Origin: Odiellus spinosus
Lineage: Eukaryota; Arthropoda; Arachnida; Opiliones; Phalangiidae
Reading direction: 5' to 3'
Assembly (NCBI GenBank): GCA_963920705.1
Contig: OY987226.1
Span: forward strand, 13,704,501-13,768,500
Length of the DNA: 64,000 nucleotides
The notes beneath the pieces were generated by a model. It saw only the letters and a program-made list of their open reading frames with translations. It did not search any database and had not been told where the DNA came from. Both the position numbers and the translations under genes were made by a program. This document shows positions 35,781-47,714 of the stretch, in pieces (the stretch's first letter is position 1; every line of letters starts with the position of its first letter).

Positions 35781-36186
35781 TTGAAGGTTACAGTAAGCTG
35801 GTATTAAAAGTTGCATATAATAGGGAATTAAATACCTATTGGGAAGTGAGATTGTAGGTGTAAGTTAGAGAAATAAAGCTCTCAAAATGTACAAAATATT
35901 TTCTTAAATAACCAAACACTAAGATAATAATAGTTAAAATTTAAAATATTAAAAACAATATTTCTCTTCGACTGTGAAGTTTGGTAAACTATGGCTTTGG
36001 TTTTAGTCCTTCACTCGGAAAAATTGGTAAAATCAAGTTTTCCGTTTCGTTTTCCCTCCTTTTCTCCCGACAACCAGTTTTTAGATTGTCACAATTGTAA
36101 ATTGCTTTATTGTGGTGGCATGTCAATTTCGATATTTCTACAACAGATGTGGTTGATCCGGAATCAACAATTTATCGTGAACTTTT

Positions 36187-36630
36187 TAAGTGAGGCTGTC
36201 ACGGATTTATCATGCTAATGGAAATTGAATAGCATTTTCTGAATGATCGTTATCGAAATTTAAAATAAATATTCCCCACTATCCTACGTCATCTCACTAT
36301 GGTCACGTGGCTATTGTAAAGCCTACAGTTGATTCTGGCTTATTTTGGCACGCGATAACGTTGCCTTAAAGCTTTCTTTTTCGTAATAGTACTTAATCCA
36401 GAAAGTCATATCTTTCGTACGAAAATTATCGTTAATTGCGTGCCGGAAATAGACCAAGTTATACATCGGAAAAAATAATTATCTATATTTTTTGACATTT
36501 TCATTTTGAAGTTTCTTAAGAACACGTCAACCCATAGGTATAAAATTCTACGTATAAAGTCTTAATAGTATAATAAAACTAAAAATATCATAAATAGGCG
36601 TTCGAACAAAATTGTGACATCATTATTTTA
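36187..36630 (+). mobile_element. F2 MITE
   Basis: TTAAGTGAGGCTGTCACGGA at the left end, then CTACGTCATC, TGGTCACGTGGCTATTGTAA, TACTTAATCCAGAAAGTC, CGTACGAAAATTATCGTTAA and the end ATTGTGACATCATTATTTTA. Confidence 0.82.
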
Positions 36631-37290
36631 GTTGTCATTGTTCGATTTTGAATTAGTTGATCTCTACGAAAATATTGTTATCCAAATCTTAATTTAAATG
36701 ATATTATATGTTACCTTTAACAGAAAACAAAAATGAAAAACTTTACTATTTTCTAAGAAAGAAGTTACACGTAAGAAATTCCTTCGAATTGAAACGTGAA
36801 ACCTTTTTTTATTATACAGCTTCCATAAAATTCGACCTCAGACCGCGCCGCGTGTCAGAACGGGTTGTGTCTTCTTGACCCTTTGGACAGTCTATCTGTT
36901 TTTAGAAACAGCGAGAGGGTCTAAGGTCGATTATAAACTGTAACATAAAGCGCCCCCTCTATTTTTATCAGAAAAAAAGAAATCTAAAACCAAAAGCACT
37001 TTAGAAAAAAATAATAAAAAACGGAACGTAGTATATCTGACATAGTCTGCCCCCAAATCAATGCTTACACAATTTGTATCAGTTTTCAGCGCTTATGAAA
37101 CACGGTCCCATATTATTTGTTTTCTGTTATTTTGATTCATTTTAAAAAGAAGGAAGATTACCTTTGAACGTACTGAGCTCTCACAACTTTTTTTTTTTTT
37201 CATTTGTATAAAAGATGAATGAAAGGGCGTGAGGGCAAGGAGAGAAAAGCGATTCAGAAAATAATACATTTGAAACTTATTGTTAAACAC
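36631..37290. other. No gene seen
   Basis: Unique AT-rich DNA. A local inverted pair CTGTTTTTAGAAACAG lies near 36897-36912. Confidence 0.4.
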
Positions 37291-37425
37291 TTTTCCCCAC
37301 ATTCTACGTCATCAGCGGAAAAAAATCGATACAAATTTTTCAAATTTCAATTTTGAAGTTTAATTCTTAAAACAAAAAACGTGATGGCCTGAAACTTAAG
37401 TTTTGCGTGACATTATCACTTTAAA
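37291..37425 (+). mobile_element. F2 MITE, right-end fragment
   Basis: TTCTACGTCATCAGCGGAAA through TTTTGAAGTTTAATTCTTAA to the end GTGACATTATCACTTTAA. Confidence 0.6.
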
Positions 37426-38799
37426 ACCTACGAAGGAACCTAAATTATCCTAGAAAACCAGTTTTCCAAGGTTGTAAAAATTAATAAGCATTAAATTAAT
37501 TCTAAATAGGGAAACCGAGAAAGCTGTCATGATTCTACTTTACCATCCAATCTATTCTGTCTTTAGTCGTGGCCGGATTAAATTATGTGCTAAATGATCT
37601 TCATGGAAGCTGTAGTCTGTCCCAACTCGAGCTTTCAGCGGGTTATATAACTAAACAACCCTCTAATTCTATGACCCCTTTTACTTAGATGAATGGGTTT
37701 TAGCGTGCTGTCGATTCGAGATGAAATTAATATTTATTTCATAGAGGTATGAATTTGCGGAACTGTCAAACCTATATTCCAGTCCCATTTCCATTGAATT
37801 GAACAAATAAGCCTAGCTTTTGCGCACCCTGAAAAGACAAATTGATTTTGAATATATATTTCTTCTCCTTCACACTTTCTTCCCTTCAATACTCAATTCC
37901 ATCTCGAGTTGGCAACGCGTAGAAAACGAGTCTTACTTTATTTCTTAAATTCAATAAATCATAGTAATAGTGGTTATCCCGTAGTTTCGCTCTTTCTGGC
38001 AAGTAGAGATGGAATAGATTATATTGATTCTTTCTTTGATTTTTTTTTTTTTTTTTACGACTGAACGTTTATTTAGGTAAAGGCTTAGCTAGCTCGAATA
38101 TTTGTCAGTTAAAGAGTAAACTGCAAAGCAAGCTGTAAGTCAAAGCTTTTTTTACGGGGAATTGGTTAGTATAGACATCCACTTTTAAAAGATGGTATAG
38201 TTTCCCATTGAAAATGCGAATTGCTTTTCTTCGTAATGGGATTCGAAAGTTAACCCATTTTTTATCCACTTTTTTTGGTGGATTTTTCTTTCGATTTTGT
38301 CCGCGTTCAAAGTCGCTGTAATGAAAAAGATTCTCTCTAAATTCTTTAAGAGCTAGGAGAGTTGAAATTATTCCTTAAAAGAAAAGAAAGTTCTCGGTAG
38401 TATAAGCCTTGGTTAACCCCTATCTTATTTCTTATCTAATCTGATCTGAGAATTTTGTGATTTTTTTTTTTTTTTCTTTTTTCTTATCGTTTTGACTTAG
38501 ATATTTCAAGCTATAAACTCTTCTTTAATGGGAGCTAACCTAATGATCAAAGCTGAGGCGGATTGATACAAAATGCTTAACATTAGACAAAAAAGTAGTT
38601 GTAACAATGCCTCATTCATTATACGGAATGGGGGGTTATTAATCAGTGATTCATTTTCATTGTATAACTGCAGCGCGATTAAGAGTTAAATTAATTTATT
38701 ATTCACCACCTCGATTCATAGCTGGGTTGTATATAGATCACTTTAAGGCTGTAGAAATATCTTAGGATTGTAGAATTATTATAAGTCGTATTGGATCGT
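37426..38799. other. No gene seen
   Basis: Unique AT-rich DNA with poly-T runs at about 38040-38056 and 38460-38475. If the myosin has a proximal 5'-UTR exon it could lie here, but I see no specific signal. Confidence 0.35.
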
Positions 38800-39258
38800 A
38801 GAAAAATCATTTTGGGTTGCAGAAAAAAATCATTTTGGGTTTTAGAAAAAAATCATTTTGGGTTGTAGAAAAAAATCATTTTGGGTTGTAGAAAAAAATC
38901 ATTTTGGGTTGTAGAAAAAAATCATTTTGGGTTGTAGAAAAAAATCATTTTGGGTTGTAGAAAAAAATCATTTTGGGTTGTAGAAAAAAATCATTTTGGG
39001 TTGTAGAAAAAAATCACTTTGGGTTGTAGAAAAAAATCATTTTTGGTTGTAGAAAAAAATCATTTTGGGTTGTAGAAAAAATCATTTTGGGTTGTAGAAA
39101 AAAATCATTTTGGGTTGTAGAAAAAAATCATTTTGGGTTGTAGAAAAAAAATCATTTTGGGTTGTAGAAAAAATCATTTTGGGTTGTAGAAAAAAATTAT
39201 TTTGGGTTTTAGAAAAAAAATATTTTGGGTTGTAGAAAAAAATCATTTTGGGTTGTGG
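38800..39258 (+). repeat. 23-bp minisatellite, ~20 copies, upstream of myosin exon
   Basis: The unit ATCATTTTGGGTTGTAGAAA plus AAA repeats about 20 times with few variants. It ends roughly 160 bases before the acceptor of the myosin exon, so it lies in the presumed 5'-UTR intron. Confidence 0.96.
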
Positions 39259-39384
39259 AGAGTTTGTAGAAAATTGTATAATGTTGTTGTAGAAAATATT
39301 TTGCAGGGTTGTAAGAGCTGTACTCTATATAACCTTATATTGTACGATTTTTATTTGATTTTTTTGTGTCATTACTTTATCTTA

Positions 39385-39417
39385 ATTGGTTTCTGTTGTT
39401 GTTTGTGTTAATTGCAG
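39385..39417 (+). promoter_or_regulatory. Splice acceptor of the myosin exon
   Basis: A T-rich tract with few A residues (TTGGTTTCTGTTGTTG and on) runs into AATTGCAG at 39410-39417. Because the exon starts with non-coding sequence, at least one separate 5'-UTR exon must lie upstream. I could not place it. Confidence 0.75.
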
Positions 39418-39435
39418 TGGTAGGGCGTGCCGACA

Positions 39436-39564
39436 ATGAGTGCACGTGGCGTTCTGAGCCTGGACCAGGAAGTAGGAGTCAGCGACGCCGTCTTATTGGA
39501 CCCGCTCAGTGAAGAGGCCTTCATCGCTAATTTGCATCAACGCTTCAAGAGAGATCAAATTTAC
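39436..39564 (+). CDS. Class I (unconventional) myosin, first coding exon, partial
   Basis: This exon encodes the first 43 residues of a myosin I heavy chain, an actin-based membrane motor. The exon begins at 39418 after a pyrimidine-rich tract ending ATTGCAG, carries 18 bases of 5' UTR with an in-frame TAG at 39421-39423, then ATG at 39436 with A at -3, and ends at 39564 in ATTTAC followed by GTGAGT (phase 0). Residues 13-43 fit the start of the myosin I motor: EVGVSDAVLLDP, then LSEEAFIANL, then RF and a final IY. In family members the next residues are TYIG, so the exon stops exactly at a position that makes sense. From memory, spacing (VLL-acid-PL-x-EE-x-FI-x-NL) is closest to vertebrate MYO1A/MYO1B; MYO1C has one extra residue there and MYO1D differs more. 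The P-loop, switches, IQ motifs and tail are not in the window. Codon use is GC-rich, unlike the surrounding DNA. Class assignment is strong, subclass moderate. Confidence 0.87.
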
Positions 39565-39570
39565 GTGAGT
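39565..39570 (+). promoter_or_regulatory. Splice donor of the myosin exon
   Basis: GTGAGT directly follows the TAC codon, a good match to the metazoan donor consensus. Reading through would give about seven further residues before a stop, so the intron call is needed. The intron extends at least to the right edge of the window. Confidence 0.8.
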
Positions 39571-40177
39571 TTTCATTCTTTCCTAATTCTCTTTTTATAA
39601 GAGTGTTCGCCGATAAAGTTACTCCCCATTTGGCCCCTTAACCCTTGCGCTAGATCGAACCGCGCCGTGTTGGTAACACGATTCTTCCAATCATTTTAAT
39701 CCTAATGATTGAATAACGAGCCGCGGCCCGAAACGTCTCAGTTTTTTTCTATCACGAACTAACTTCCTAAACTATTATTTAATATTATTGTGATCCTGTA
39801 GTTTAAGATTGCGGCGGATAAACGAAGCCTTAAAAATAGCATAGTTTTCGTACTTTGAATCGGGTAATTTGCTAAGCCTAATTTTTAATATTATAATGTA
39901 CAATAAACTATAAACTAGTTAACCCAAAAACTCGTTTATACACCTAAGAACACGGGAGAATATATATTCTTAACCCATACTCGCGTAAAAAATAAAATCG
40001 GAAAATATTATCGTAAAAAAAAAAAAAAAAAAAAAAAAAATAGATCTAGCCAGAGTGCTCTCAAGTACTACTCAGAGGTGTGACAAAGAGAATAGCAGAC
40101 TAATTTTGGCAACAAATTATGCGAGCCTGGTTTTAGAGGCTAATGCTATATTGCAGGATCTTTTGTATTTGAATGAG
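39571..40177. other. Start of first coding myosin intron
   Basis: AT-rich intronic sequence with a poly-A run at about 40016-40040. No second exon was recognised. Confidence 0.6.
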
Positions 40178-40395
40178 TTCTTGGCTAAGCCTACTTTCAA
40201 TGTTTTAATCAGATAAGCCCAATTTTAATATTTTAATCAGTTAACTAGCTAAGCCTAATTTTCAACTATTCATCTTGAAATTAGCTAATCCTAATAGTAT
40301 ACTATATATCTTGAAATTAGCTAAGTTGTAAACCTAATTATAAACTATTCATCTTGAAATTAGCTAAACTGCAAACCTAATTTTAGACTTTGCAA
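40178..40395 (+). repeat. Degenerate AGCTAAGCCTAATTTT repeats
   Basis: Five or six irregular units combining TAGCTAAGCCTAATTTT with CTATTCATCTTGAAAT. Heavily diverged. Confidence 0.6.
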
Positions 40396-41879
40396 AATAT
40401 ATAATTGGTACAGGACATGAAATAAGCGCAAGTGGTTTAAAACGAAAAATGAGCTAAGCCTAATCTTACTTTTTGCTCTTATATTTGATAGCCTTTATTA
40501 CAAAGTTTTTCGAATTTTAACGCGCGTAAGATGATGCTTTTAACCCTCATAATCTCCCAGCCCTCCTATAATTTCCCCTTTTTTATCACGCAAAACTACG
40601 TTTTTAGTTAACTTATGTATTCAGGACAATGTCCACCACTGTCAAAGGCAGCATCTTCGCTTCAGTTCGTTAATATGGTAATATATAGTTTGTCATTGGT
40701 GGTTACGCGAAAACACTTTACGTTGATAAATTAAAACGCGAAAACCACAAATAATAATTATGCATGTTTGCTAGTGGGCTTAACTAGATCATGACCCCTG
40801 GACCATCTTGTTTGAATTTTGCCTCCTATGGGCAAAATTCGTATATTTGAATTTTCTTTGGTTCTTTCAACTACACTTTACACCACCCAACCATTTTCCC
40901 CCGTTTTGCTTTAACTGCCAAGTAACCCCGACGTTTTAAAATCAAAACTATGGGAAATACTCGTAATACTTGACCTCCTACGAAAAGCTAGTTTTGATTA
41001 TGTAAACGCAACCCCCCACAAAAACTAATTTGCTTCTCCAAAATAACGGATTTGGATGGGTTTTTCAACAAGCAGTCTTTTCCAATATATACGGTTTTAA
41101 TCTTAGAAGACGCTATTTTAACGAAAAGAGGCGCAGTTTTAACTCGAGGGATTCCGTATATTTTAAGATCGTAAAAATATTTTGCTCTGAAATTTTTTAA
41201 ATATATATTCAGAATTTTTGGAGTTTTCAGTTTGAGCTTGAAACCAAACTGTAGAGGTAAAATAAAACCTTTTTAGCTTTTTGTGTGCTGAAAACTAACA
41301 TATGGACTAGCACTAGAAGTGATAGATAGAAAGCTGTATTTTTAATAAATATTTTGGGTTGAAAAGTAACTAATTTAAATATTTTTAATCGATTCCATTA
41401 TAATGAAATGTTTTGTAAATACAGGATAAGGTTATTTATAGCCTTATTTCGATTCCTGTGATCTTAGTTTAGGCCTTTTTGATAGTGAAATGTTAATTTT
41501 TATCTTGAAATACTATGATTTTCAGCGAAAGTTCATTAAAAACGCGCATGAACATACAATGATTGGGTTACCTCATCAGAGGCATATTTTTAACTTTGTT
41601 TGTGGCCCTAGATTAGATTTTTTTGATTGTGGAATATTTGAATTTTTCGTGAATTTATTATTGAGCAAGCGCACTTGGAACACGTTCGTGTTCATATTCG
41701 TCACGTGATGAAGAAAACCATATTTAGTACCCCCCATTTTTGACGCTTCGAGTTAGTATATTTTTATGAACTACTTCGAAATATTAGAATTGTTCGATAA
41801 TTTATTAACTATTTAAGAATGATGTCCCAACCTCTCTATTGCTAAACGGCTATGTAGGAGTCCCTGGTAGATATCTTTT
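40396..41879. other. Myosin intron, no exon seen
   Basis: Unique AT-rich DNA. I looked for TYIG and SVNPY-type coding on the + strand and found none. Confidence 0.45.
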
Positions 41880-41889
41880 CTCTGAACAT

Positions 41890-41975
41890 TTTTGCACGGC
41901 AGTGGGAACACTTCTACAGGCGTTAAATAGAAAATACCTTAAGAGGATTACCCCTATTGCTTAGCTTCATTCTGT
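41890..41975 (+). repeat. Dispersed repeat F13, copy 2
   Basis: GTGGGAACACTTCTACAGGC with ATTACCCCTATTGCTTAGC downstream; matches 17655-17765. Confidence 0.6.
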
Positions 41976-42398
41976 CAACATTTAATTTGAAATATTAGAA
42001 TTTTTAATGAATTTATTGTAATCGTACCTGGAACGCATACGTGTACTTGAACAATTTAGTCATTACCTTATTTTTGACGCTTGGAGCTAGAATATTATTT
42101 TTTTTAAGTACTTTGAAATATTAGAATCGTTCGTTAATTTATCAAGGCTTAATGGAAAAAACACTGTTCTTTTGATGAAAGACGAGAGTCGTAGTTTAAA
42201 AGACAGTAATATTTAGTTAACGGGATTAACCCTCTTATTTCAAAGTTAAATTCGGCCTTAAACTACCACCTTTGTCTTTCTTCTGTTTCTATAACATCAA
42301 GACCGTCGGTGGCTTCCTTTGCTTTTGTCTTTTAGTTTAATGAAAAATTTATTTAATCGATACCCACCTTAATACCCTAAAAGGAAGGTGAAGAGGAA

Positions 42399-42690
42399 TT
42401 ATTTTAGATTTATTTTGCTTCTAAAAATAAATCTTGTTTGCGTATTAAACCATTCAGGAAATGTCTGTGTTCTACAAAAACCAAAAAATCAAAAAAAGGT
42501 TCAGATTTTGGGGTTGAATTAAAGGAAAACCTCAGACTAAACAAAAGACTACCCACTTTTGACTTTATAAAATTCCCGCGACACGTGCTGAGGCACACGT
42601 ACTCTTTGAATCGCGCTAAAACCATTGAGTTGGGAAAATATTTTCTTCTAGAAATCCATTTCGTTATCACGCGTGTTTATTTACTCCCTC
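42399..42690 (+). mobile_element. F6 element, copy 2
   Basis: Shares TTAAACCATTCAGGAAATGT, GAATTAAAGGAAAACCTC, AAAAGACTACCCACTTTTG and CCCGCGACACGTGCTGAGGC with the left half of 34498-35005. The right arm is largely lost. Confidence 0.75.
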
Positions 42691-42781
42691 CCTTACACTT
42701 TCTAATTCTTTAGTGAATAAAAAAAAATTGAATCATTATTTTAACTATAGACCATATAGTTCCCGTTAATTCCACCTCAAT

Positions 42782-42864
42782 TTGGCAGCACGTGCAAAGA
42801 TAAACCAATTAGATTAAAAATCTTATTGATAACAGCTGTCCTATAGCTTTTAAGTGCTGCCAAC
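42782..42864. mobile_element. F5 element, short copy (83 bp)
   Basis: TTGGCAGCACGTGCAAAGAT at the left, and AGCTTTTAAGTGCTGCCAA inverted at the right. Confidence 0.75.
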
Positions 42865-43023
42865 TCTATATGAAAATTAATATACATTATTTCCCTCGCA
42901 AAATCTGTACAAATATCTACACATTTATTTATTCTCTACTTCAGTTTTTAATTATAAGCCCTGTTAAGAGGCTTAATTAGAAAATTATCTAAATGAAGCT
43001 CTTTCATTTCCCGCTTGTAATAC

Positions 43024-43413
43024 TTAAAGTGAGGCTGTCACGGAATTACCGCAACAGTAAAAATATGTATTTTAAAATCGCCATTTTGAAACTTTCAAAA
43101 AATAGGGAAAATTCCCAGTAAAACTACGTCATCCCTATGGTCGCGTGGCTATTATAGAGTCTGCAGTTGATTCTCACGCGGTTACTTTCGCGCGTTTTTT
43201 TTTTTCGTAAAAGTACTTATTCCAGAAAGTCTTACCTTTCATATGAAAATTATCGTTAATTACATTCCGTAAATAAACTCCGTCAAAATTGCCTATATAT
43301 TTTTGACGTTTCGAAGTTTCTTAGGAACCAGACGTATGAAATTTTGTATATGGTGTTTTAATAGTATAATTAAACTAAAATTGTAAAAAAAAATGGCGAC
43401 AGCTTCACTTTAA
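43024..43413 (+). mobile_element. F2 MITE, complete (390 bp)
   Basis: Ends TTAAAGTGAGGCTGTCACGG and GCGACAGCTTCACTTTAA, i.e. TTAA plus the inverted AGTGARGCTGTC. The interior has ACTACGTCATCCCTATGGTC, CGTGGCTATTATAGAGTC, ATTATCGTTAATTACATTCC. Best preserved F2 copy. Confidence 0.88.
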
Positions 43414-43914
43414 GATACAATTACCGGGCCACATTAGAGAGACACCTTCTTGTGTCAAATAATAGGAGCACTCGCTAAACACGACCTCTTCTTAAAAATG
43501 ACTCATTTAGTATAAAGAAAACGGTTAATTTAAGGAACAAAAGCCCCCACTAAGAGCAACGAAGTCACTATTAGCGACTACGACGGTTCGGAGGAGTGCG
43601 TTAGCACGCCGTGTCCTATACGTTAACGATCAACGATTTTATACGCCCAATTTGACTTCGCTCTCCATGTAACGCTAGACGTTTTATATTGTAATTCATA
43701 ATAGCGTAGCACACGTTTTAATGTGAAAAGTTTACAATTTATCTTTGAGAAATTATTTCCCGTCTTTTGAAGAAATTAATATGTGAGAAAAACTTTTTCG
43801 GTCTCCTGAAAATTATTTATCTTTATGCAAATAATTCCCTGGCGTTTATCTGCGTCTAAAGTGTGTGAAAAATATTTCCTTAGTTTTATTATACTTTTGA
43901 GGAAAATATTTTCT
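43414..43914. other. Intron, no exon supported
   Basis: A 30-codon open stretch near 43530-43623 reads SNEVTISDYDGSEECVSTPC in part, but lacks convincing splice borders and a family match. Confidence 0.35.
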
Positions 43915-44115
43915 GAAATTGATTACCTGGTATTGATCATAGAAGTTTTTCCTAAATTTGATTACCTGGTATTGATCATAGAGACAAGTTTCTCCAAAAT
44001 TTGATTATCTGGTATTGATCATAGACAGTCGTTTTTCCTAAATTAATTACCATGTATTGATCATATAGAAAGGTTTATTTGATTACCGCGTATTGATCCC
44101 AGGGAAAAATATTTC
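43915..44115 (+). repeat. ~46-51 bp tandem repeat, 5 copies
   Basis: The unit core TTGATTACCTGGTATTGATC plus ATAGA and a T-rich spacer repeats five times; later copies diverge. Confidence 0.85.
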
Positions 44116-44149
44116 CTAAATACAGGGCTGATATAGTGTCACTTTCTTC

Positions 44150-44560
44150 ACCAAGAAATGCTATTTTCAAATTTAGTTACTAAAAGTTACTGTCTTTCAA
44201 ATTTGGTTACTTAAAGTTACTATTTTCCAAATTTTGATACTGAAAGTTACAATTTTCCAAATTTGGTTACTGAAAGTTTCTATTTTCCAAATTTGGTTAC
44301 TTAAAGTTACTATTTTCCAAATTTGGTTACTTAAAGTTACTATTTTCCAAATTTGGTTACTGAAAGTTACTATATTTCAAAATTTTATTCCTAAAAATTA
44401 CTATATTTCAAAATTTAGTTCCTAAAAGTTACTGTCTTCCAAATTTGGTTAATAAAAGTTTCTATATTTCAAAATTTGGTTCCTAAAAGTTACAATATTT
44501 CAAAATTTGTTTCATAAAGTTACTATTTTTCTAAATTTGGTGTAGGCCTACTAAAAGTTG
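44150..44560 (+). repeat. 30-bp minisatellite, ~13 copies
   Basis: The unit TACTATTTTCCAAATTTGGT plus TACTTAAAGT is cleanest at 44220-44370 and decays on both sides. Its 30-base period makes a repetitive open frame that is not a gene. Confidence 0.93.
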
Positions 44561-45362
44561 CTTTTTTTAGAATTTGAAAAGTATTCTATATTAAAAATTC
44601 AGAGGTTCGTATTTTTACAAGTAATCAGAAAAAAAAAAAAAAATTATTTCAGCAAATAGTGTCCCTTTAAGTCTAAAGAATGGATAAATTTCAACCTCAA
44701 GAATCTTTATTTGCTAGCGTAAATTTGACCTGATAGGACTCGCTTGATCCCTCAACGTAGATTTCTCGCGCGTGCGTAGAGACTTTTCTAATTATTTACC
44801 ATAATTATTAAGAGTGTGTAGAAATCTGCGGAATATCCTAGCACCGCTAAGGAGAATTGGGAGATGGGCGATCGGCCTTCGGGTTAATCTCTTTTCGACT
44901 TCATATAGCTCTTCCTGGAATATTGCGCCAAAATCTAGACTGAAGGCGCGCAAGATCTCCTCAATGCGTCTCAATCAGAACCTTAACTTGAACGAAAGCC
45001 TTCTTGTTACCGTATATTTATTTTTCTACCCTTGAAATTTCAAATTGAAATGGATTGTGCCAGTTTCGCTTTGAGAGTTCAGTTCGTGGAAAGCAAGGCT
45101 TATTTTATTCTAAGGTAGACTGCACGGTCTAAACTTCTAAAGTTTCGCGTTTACTGAGATTTTAACGTGGTACCGACTACTAGCGCGCCAATAAAAGGGC
45201 GGGAACTAATTAAAACGAAACTTAAAAGTTGACCATGATAAATTTAACGACCATCACTTCAATTTCAATCCCAATTTTTTATATCATTCCTATTCCATGT
45301 GTAGGCCTAGTTAATCACGTGAATCTAGTCTGGTTTAACTTAGTATTGATTTCTGTAAGATT
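44561..45362. other. Intron, no exon supported
   Basis: Open frames on both strands at 44790-45035 overlap each other and have no recognisable domain. Confidence 0.4.
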
Positions 45363-45780
45363 TAACTTTTCTCTACAATCTCCTAGGCATAAACCCATTG
45401 CACAAATTAAAGAAGACACTCCCTAAATTATTTTAAAATAATAAAATCCTGCCTCGCCACTCGAAAAATATTCCTCGCTACTAATAGAAATCGAGGATAA
45501 TTTCCTAAATCACCCATATCTTAAAAGGGCCGTAACCTTTTTTTTTCTATCACCAAGGCATAAACCAATTCCACCATTGGAAAGTAGACATTCCTTTAAT
45601 GATTTTAAAATAATAAAATTCTGTTTCGCCACTCGCAGAATATGTTTCGTCCCTCGATAGAAATCGAGCAAAAGTCGAAAAATTTCCCCTATCCTAAACG
45701 TTTCTCTAGAATCGCCTAGGCATAAACCGATTGCACCATTAATAAGTAGAAATTCCCAAGATTAATTTAAATGAAATAGA
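45363..45780 (+). repeat. 172-bp satellite family, old copy (~2.4 monomers)
   Basis: Monomer landmarks CTAGGCATAAACCGATTGCA, GATAGAAATCGAGCAAAA, TTTTAAAATAATAAAAT and GTAACTTTTCTCTA recur at periods of about 171 and 162. Same family as 60716-61690, but clearly more diverged. Confidence 0.88.
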
Positions 45781-46439
45781 CCTGAGCCCACTACACTTAT
45801 AACAAACATAATCAAAATGAGTCACTGAATGGCTGTGATTAATTTTATTGCAAGTATAGATGTATTTTTCGCGCCTTTTCTGAGATTGTACATCAGATTC
45901 TTATTACAATTACTTATAATAGTGCCTCACTTCTCGAATTATCTCCTTCTGCTTATACTATTTGATATTCGATGTAAACGGAGAAGTTTCGATGTTTGTC
46001 GCGACCAAATGGGCTAATCTAGTTTTGGCCCCGCGAAGAGCGAGAGAGAGATAAAGAGGAAGACCACGGCAGTCATTTTCCCGCGCTTTGCCCGTCGTTC
46101 AATCCTCCGAATTTCCCAACTTTGTATTAGGTTTGTACATAGCAAATTGAATTAAGAAAATGAAACGTTACATTCGGAAAATCAATAAATTGTTTTCAAC
46201 ACCGACATCTAGTACAAAACTATTAGACCACGGTGTATATCCATGATTTTCTTTTTTCATAGAGATAGAAGGGTGCTAAGGTTTTCTACGTACTGCGTAT
46301 AAAAACTCATTTGTCTGAAATACTCAGCAAAATGCCTCTAAGGGCTATTTTTCACCAGGCTGAAAAACAAAATTAAAACATTTGTCCTATAATTACTATA
46401 AAATTCTTTATTTTCAAACATGTCCTATATTATCCTATT
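45781..46439. other. Intron, no exon seen
   Basis: Unique sequence with a GC-richer patch at 46030-46110 lacking exon structure. Confidence 0.4.
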
Positions 46440-46760
46440 ATAGACAGGAGAATTTTAAAATAGACAGGAGAATTTTAAAATAGACCGGAGAATTTTTAAA
46501 ATAGACAGGAGAATTTTTAAAATAGACAGGAGAGTTTTTAAAATAGACAGGAGAGTTTTTAAAATAGACAGGAGAGTTTTTAAAATAGACAGGAGAGTTT
46601 TTAAAATAGACAGGAGAATTTTTAAAATAGACAGGAGAATTTTTAAAATAGACAGGGGAGTTTTAAAATAGACAGGGGAGTTTTAAAATAGACAGGATAA
46701 TTTAAAATAGACAGAATTTTAAAATTGGCAGGATAATTATAAAGTAGACAGGAGAATCTA
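46440..46760 (+). repeat. 20-21 bp minisatellite, ~15 copies
   Basis: The unit AATAGACAGGAGAATTTTTA with GAG/GGG variants; the right end decays. Confidence 0.95.
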
Positions 46761-47496
46761 TTCTTGGTAGTCCATATTATCCTCCAATGCCATCCTTACT
46801 CCTTTTTAGATTTTAAATATTACATTATTTCAATAAATTTGTTTAAAACTGATGAACTTAATTAAAATATTGTCCTAGATAATGAAAATGGTCCTATAAA
46901 ATCCTATAATTTCGACAGAAGAATCCTATTATTCCTATTAAAAAATTCGCTTGACGAGTTGACCCCTGCTTTACGTTTTAAACCTTCATCTTTCAAAATA
47001 TACAGTTACTCGTATCTTTACTCAATTCCTTCGGTTTTCAACAGCCGACTGATAATTTTAAGTCTCTGCAAAGTATACCTTTAATCCGATTAAGAAATAA
47101 TAGAAACAATCCTCCCTCTATTTTGTTGCAATCTAACATTTTGTACATTCAGCGTGCGTTGTTTAACTGCTGTTAATTGATCCCATATTAATTAACTATC
47201 ACTACCAGTATATTATTTGTATCTTCATCATTACTCCCGCGAATGATCTCTAACCGCGCCGTTTCTAATCGGGGTATTAACCTCTGAGACACAAATTTTC
47301 GTCTTCAGGACTAATTAATAAAAATACTTTTATCCATTCTTAAACTAAAATCTTTTCGTTATATTGGGGTTTAAATGACAATATTTGCAGTACGTGTTGT
47401 TTAAATTAATTCAAATTTAATTATTCAAATTTAAAGGCGCGATATATTCATATTTTTAGAGTGATGCTTAAACCCTCAAGCACCAACTAAGAAACT
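46761..47496. other. Intron, no exon seen
   Basis: Unique AT-rich DNA. Confidence 0.4.
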
Positions 47497-47714
47497 AATG
47501 TTAGGGCATTACCAGCGCTGTTGAAGGCTGAAATAATATGACTGGCCCGAATTTATATTTACTTTTTTAAAATTTTACCAAACTTAAGAGATTAATTTAA
47601 ACACCAAAAATGTGTCTAAATATTCCTAATTAATTCCCAAATACATATTTTATCATGGTGATTCTGAAAATAAATTGAAAAAAGTTCCATTTTAGCTCAA
47701 AGTTTCCCTTTAAA
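47497..47714 (-). mobile_element. F3 foldback MITE, single arm
   Basis: AATGTTAGGGCATTACCAGC to TAGCTCAAAGTTTCCCTTTA equals the right arm of 49218-49677; the other arm is missing. Confidence 0.85.

Noticed and set aside
39202-39411. Open frame immediately upstream of the myosin exon
   Set aside because: It consists of minisatellite units and the polypyrimidine tract, and ends before the acceptor.
44234-44425. Repetitive open frame with a 10-residue period
   Set aside because: It is a by-product of the 30-bp minisatellite, whose length is a multiple of three.
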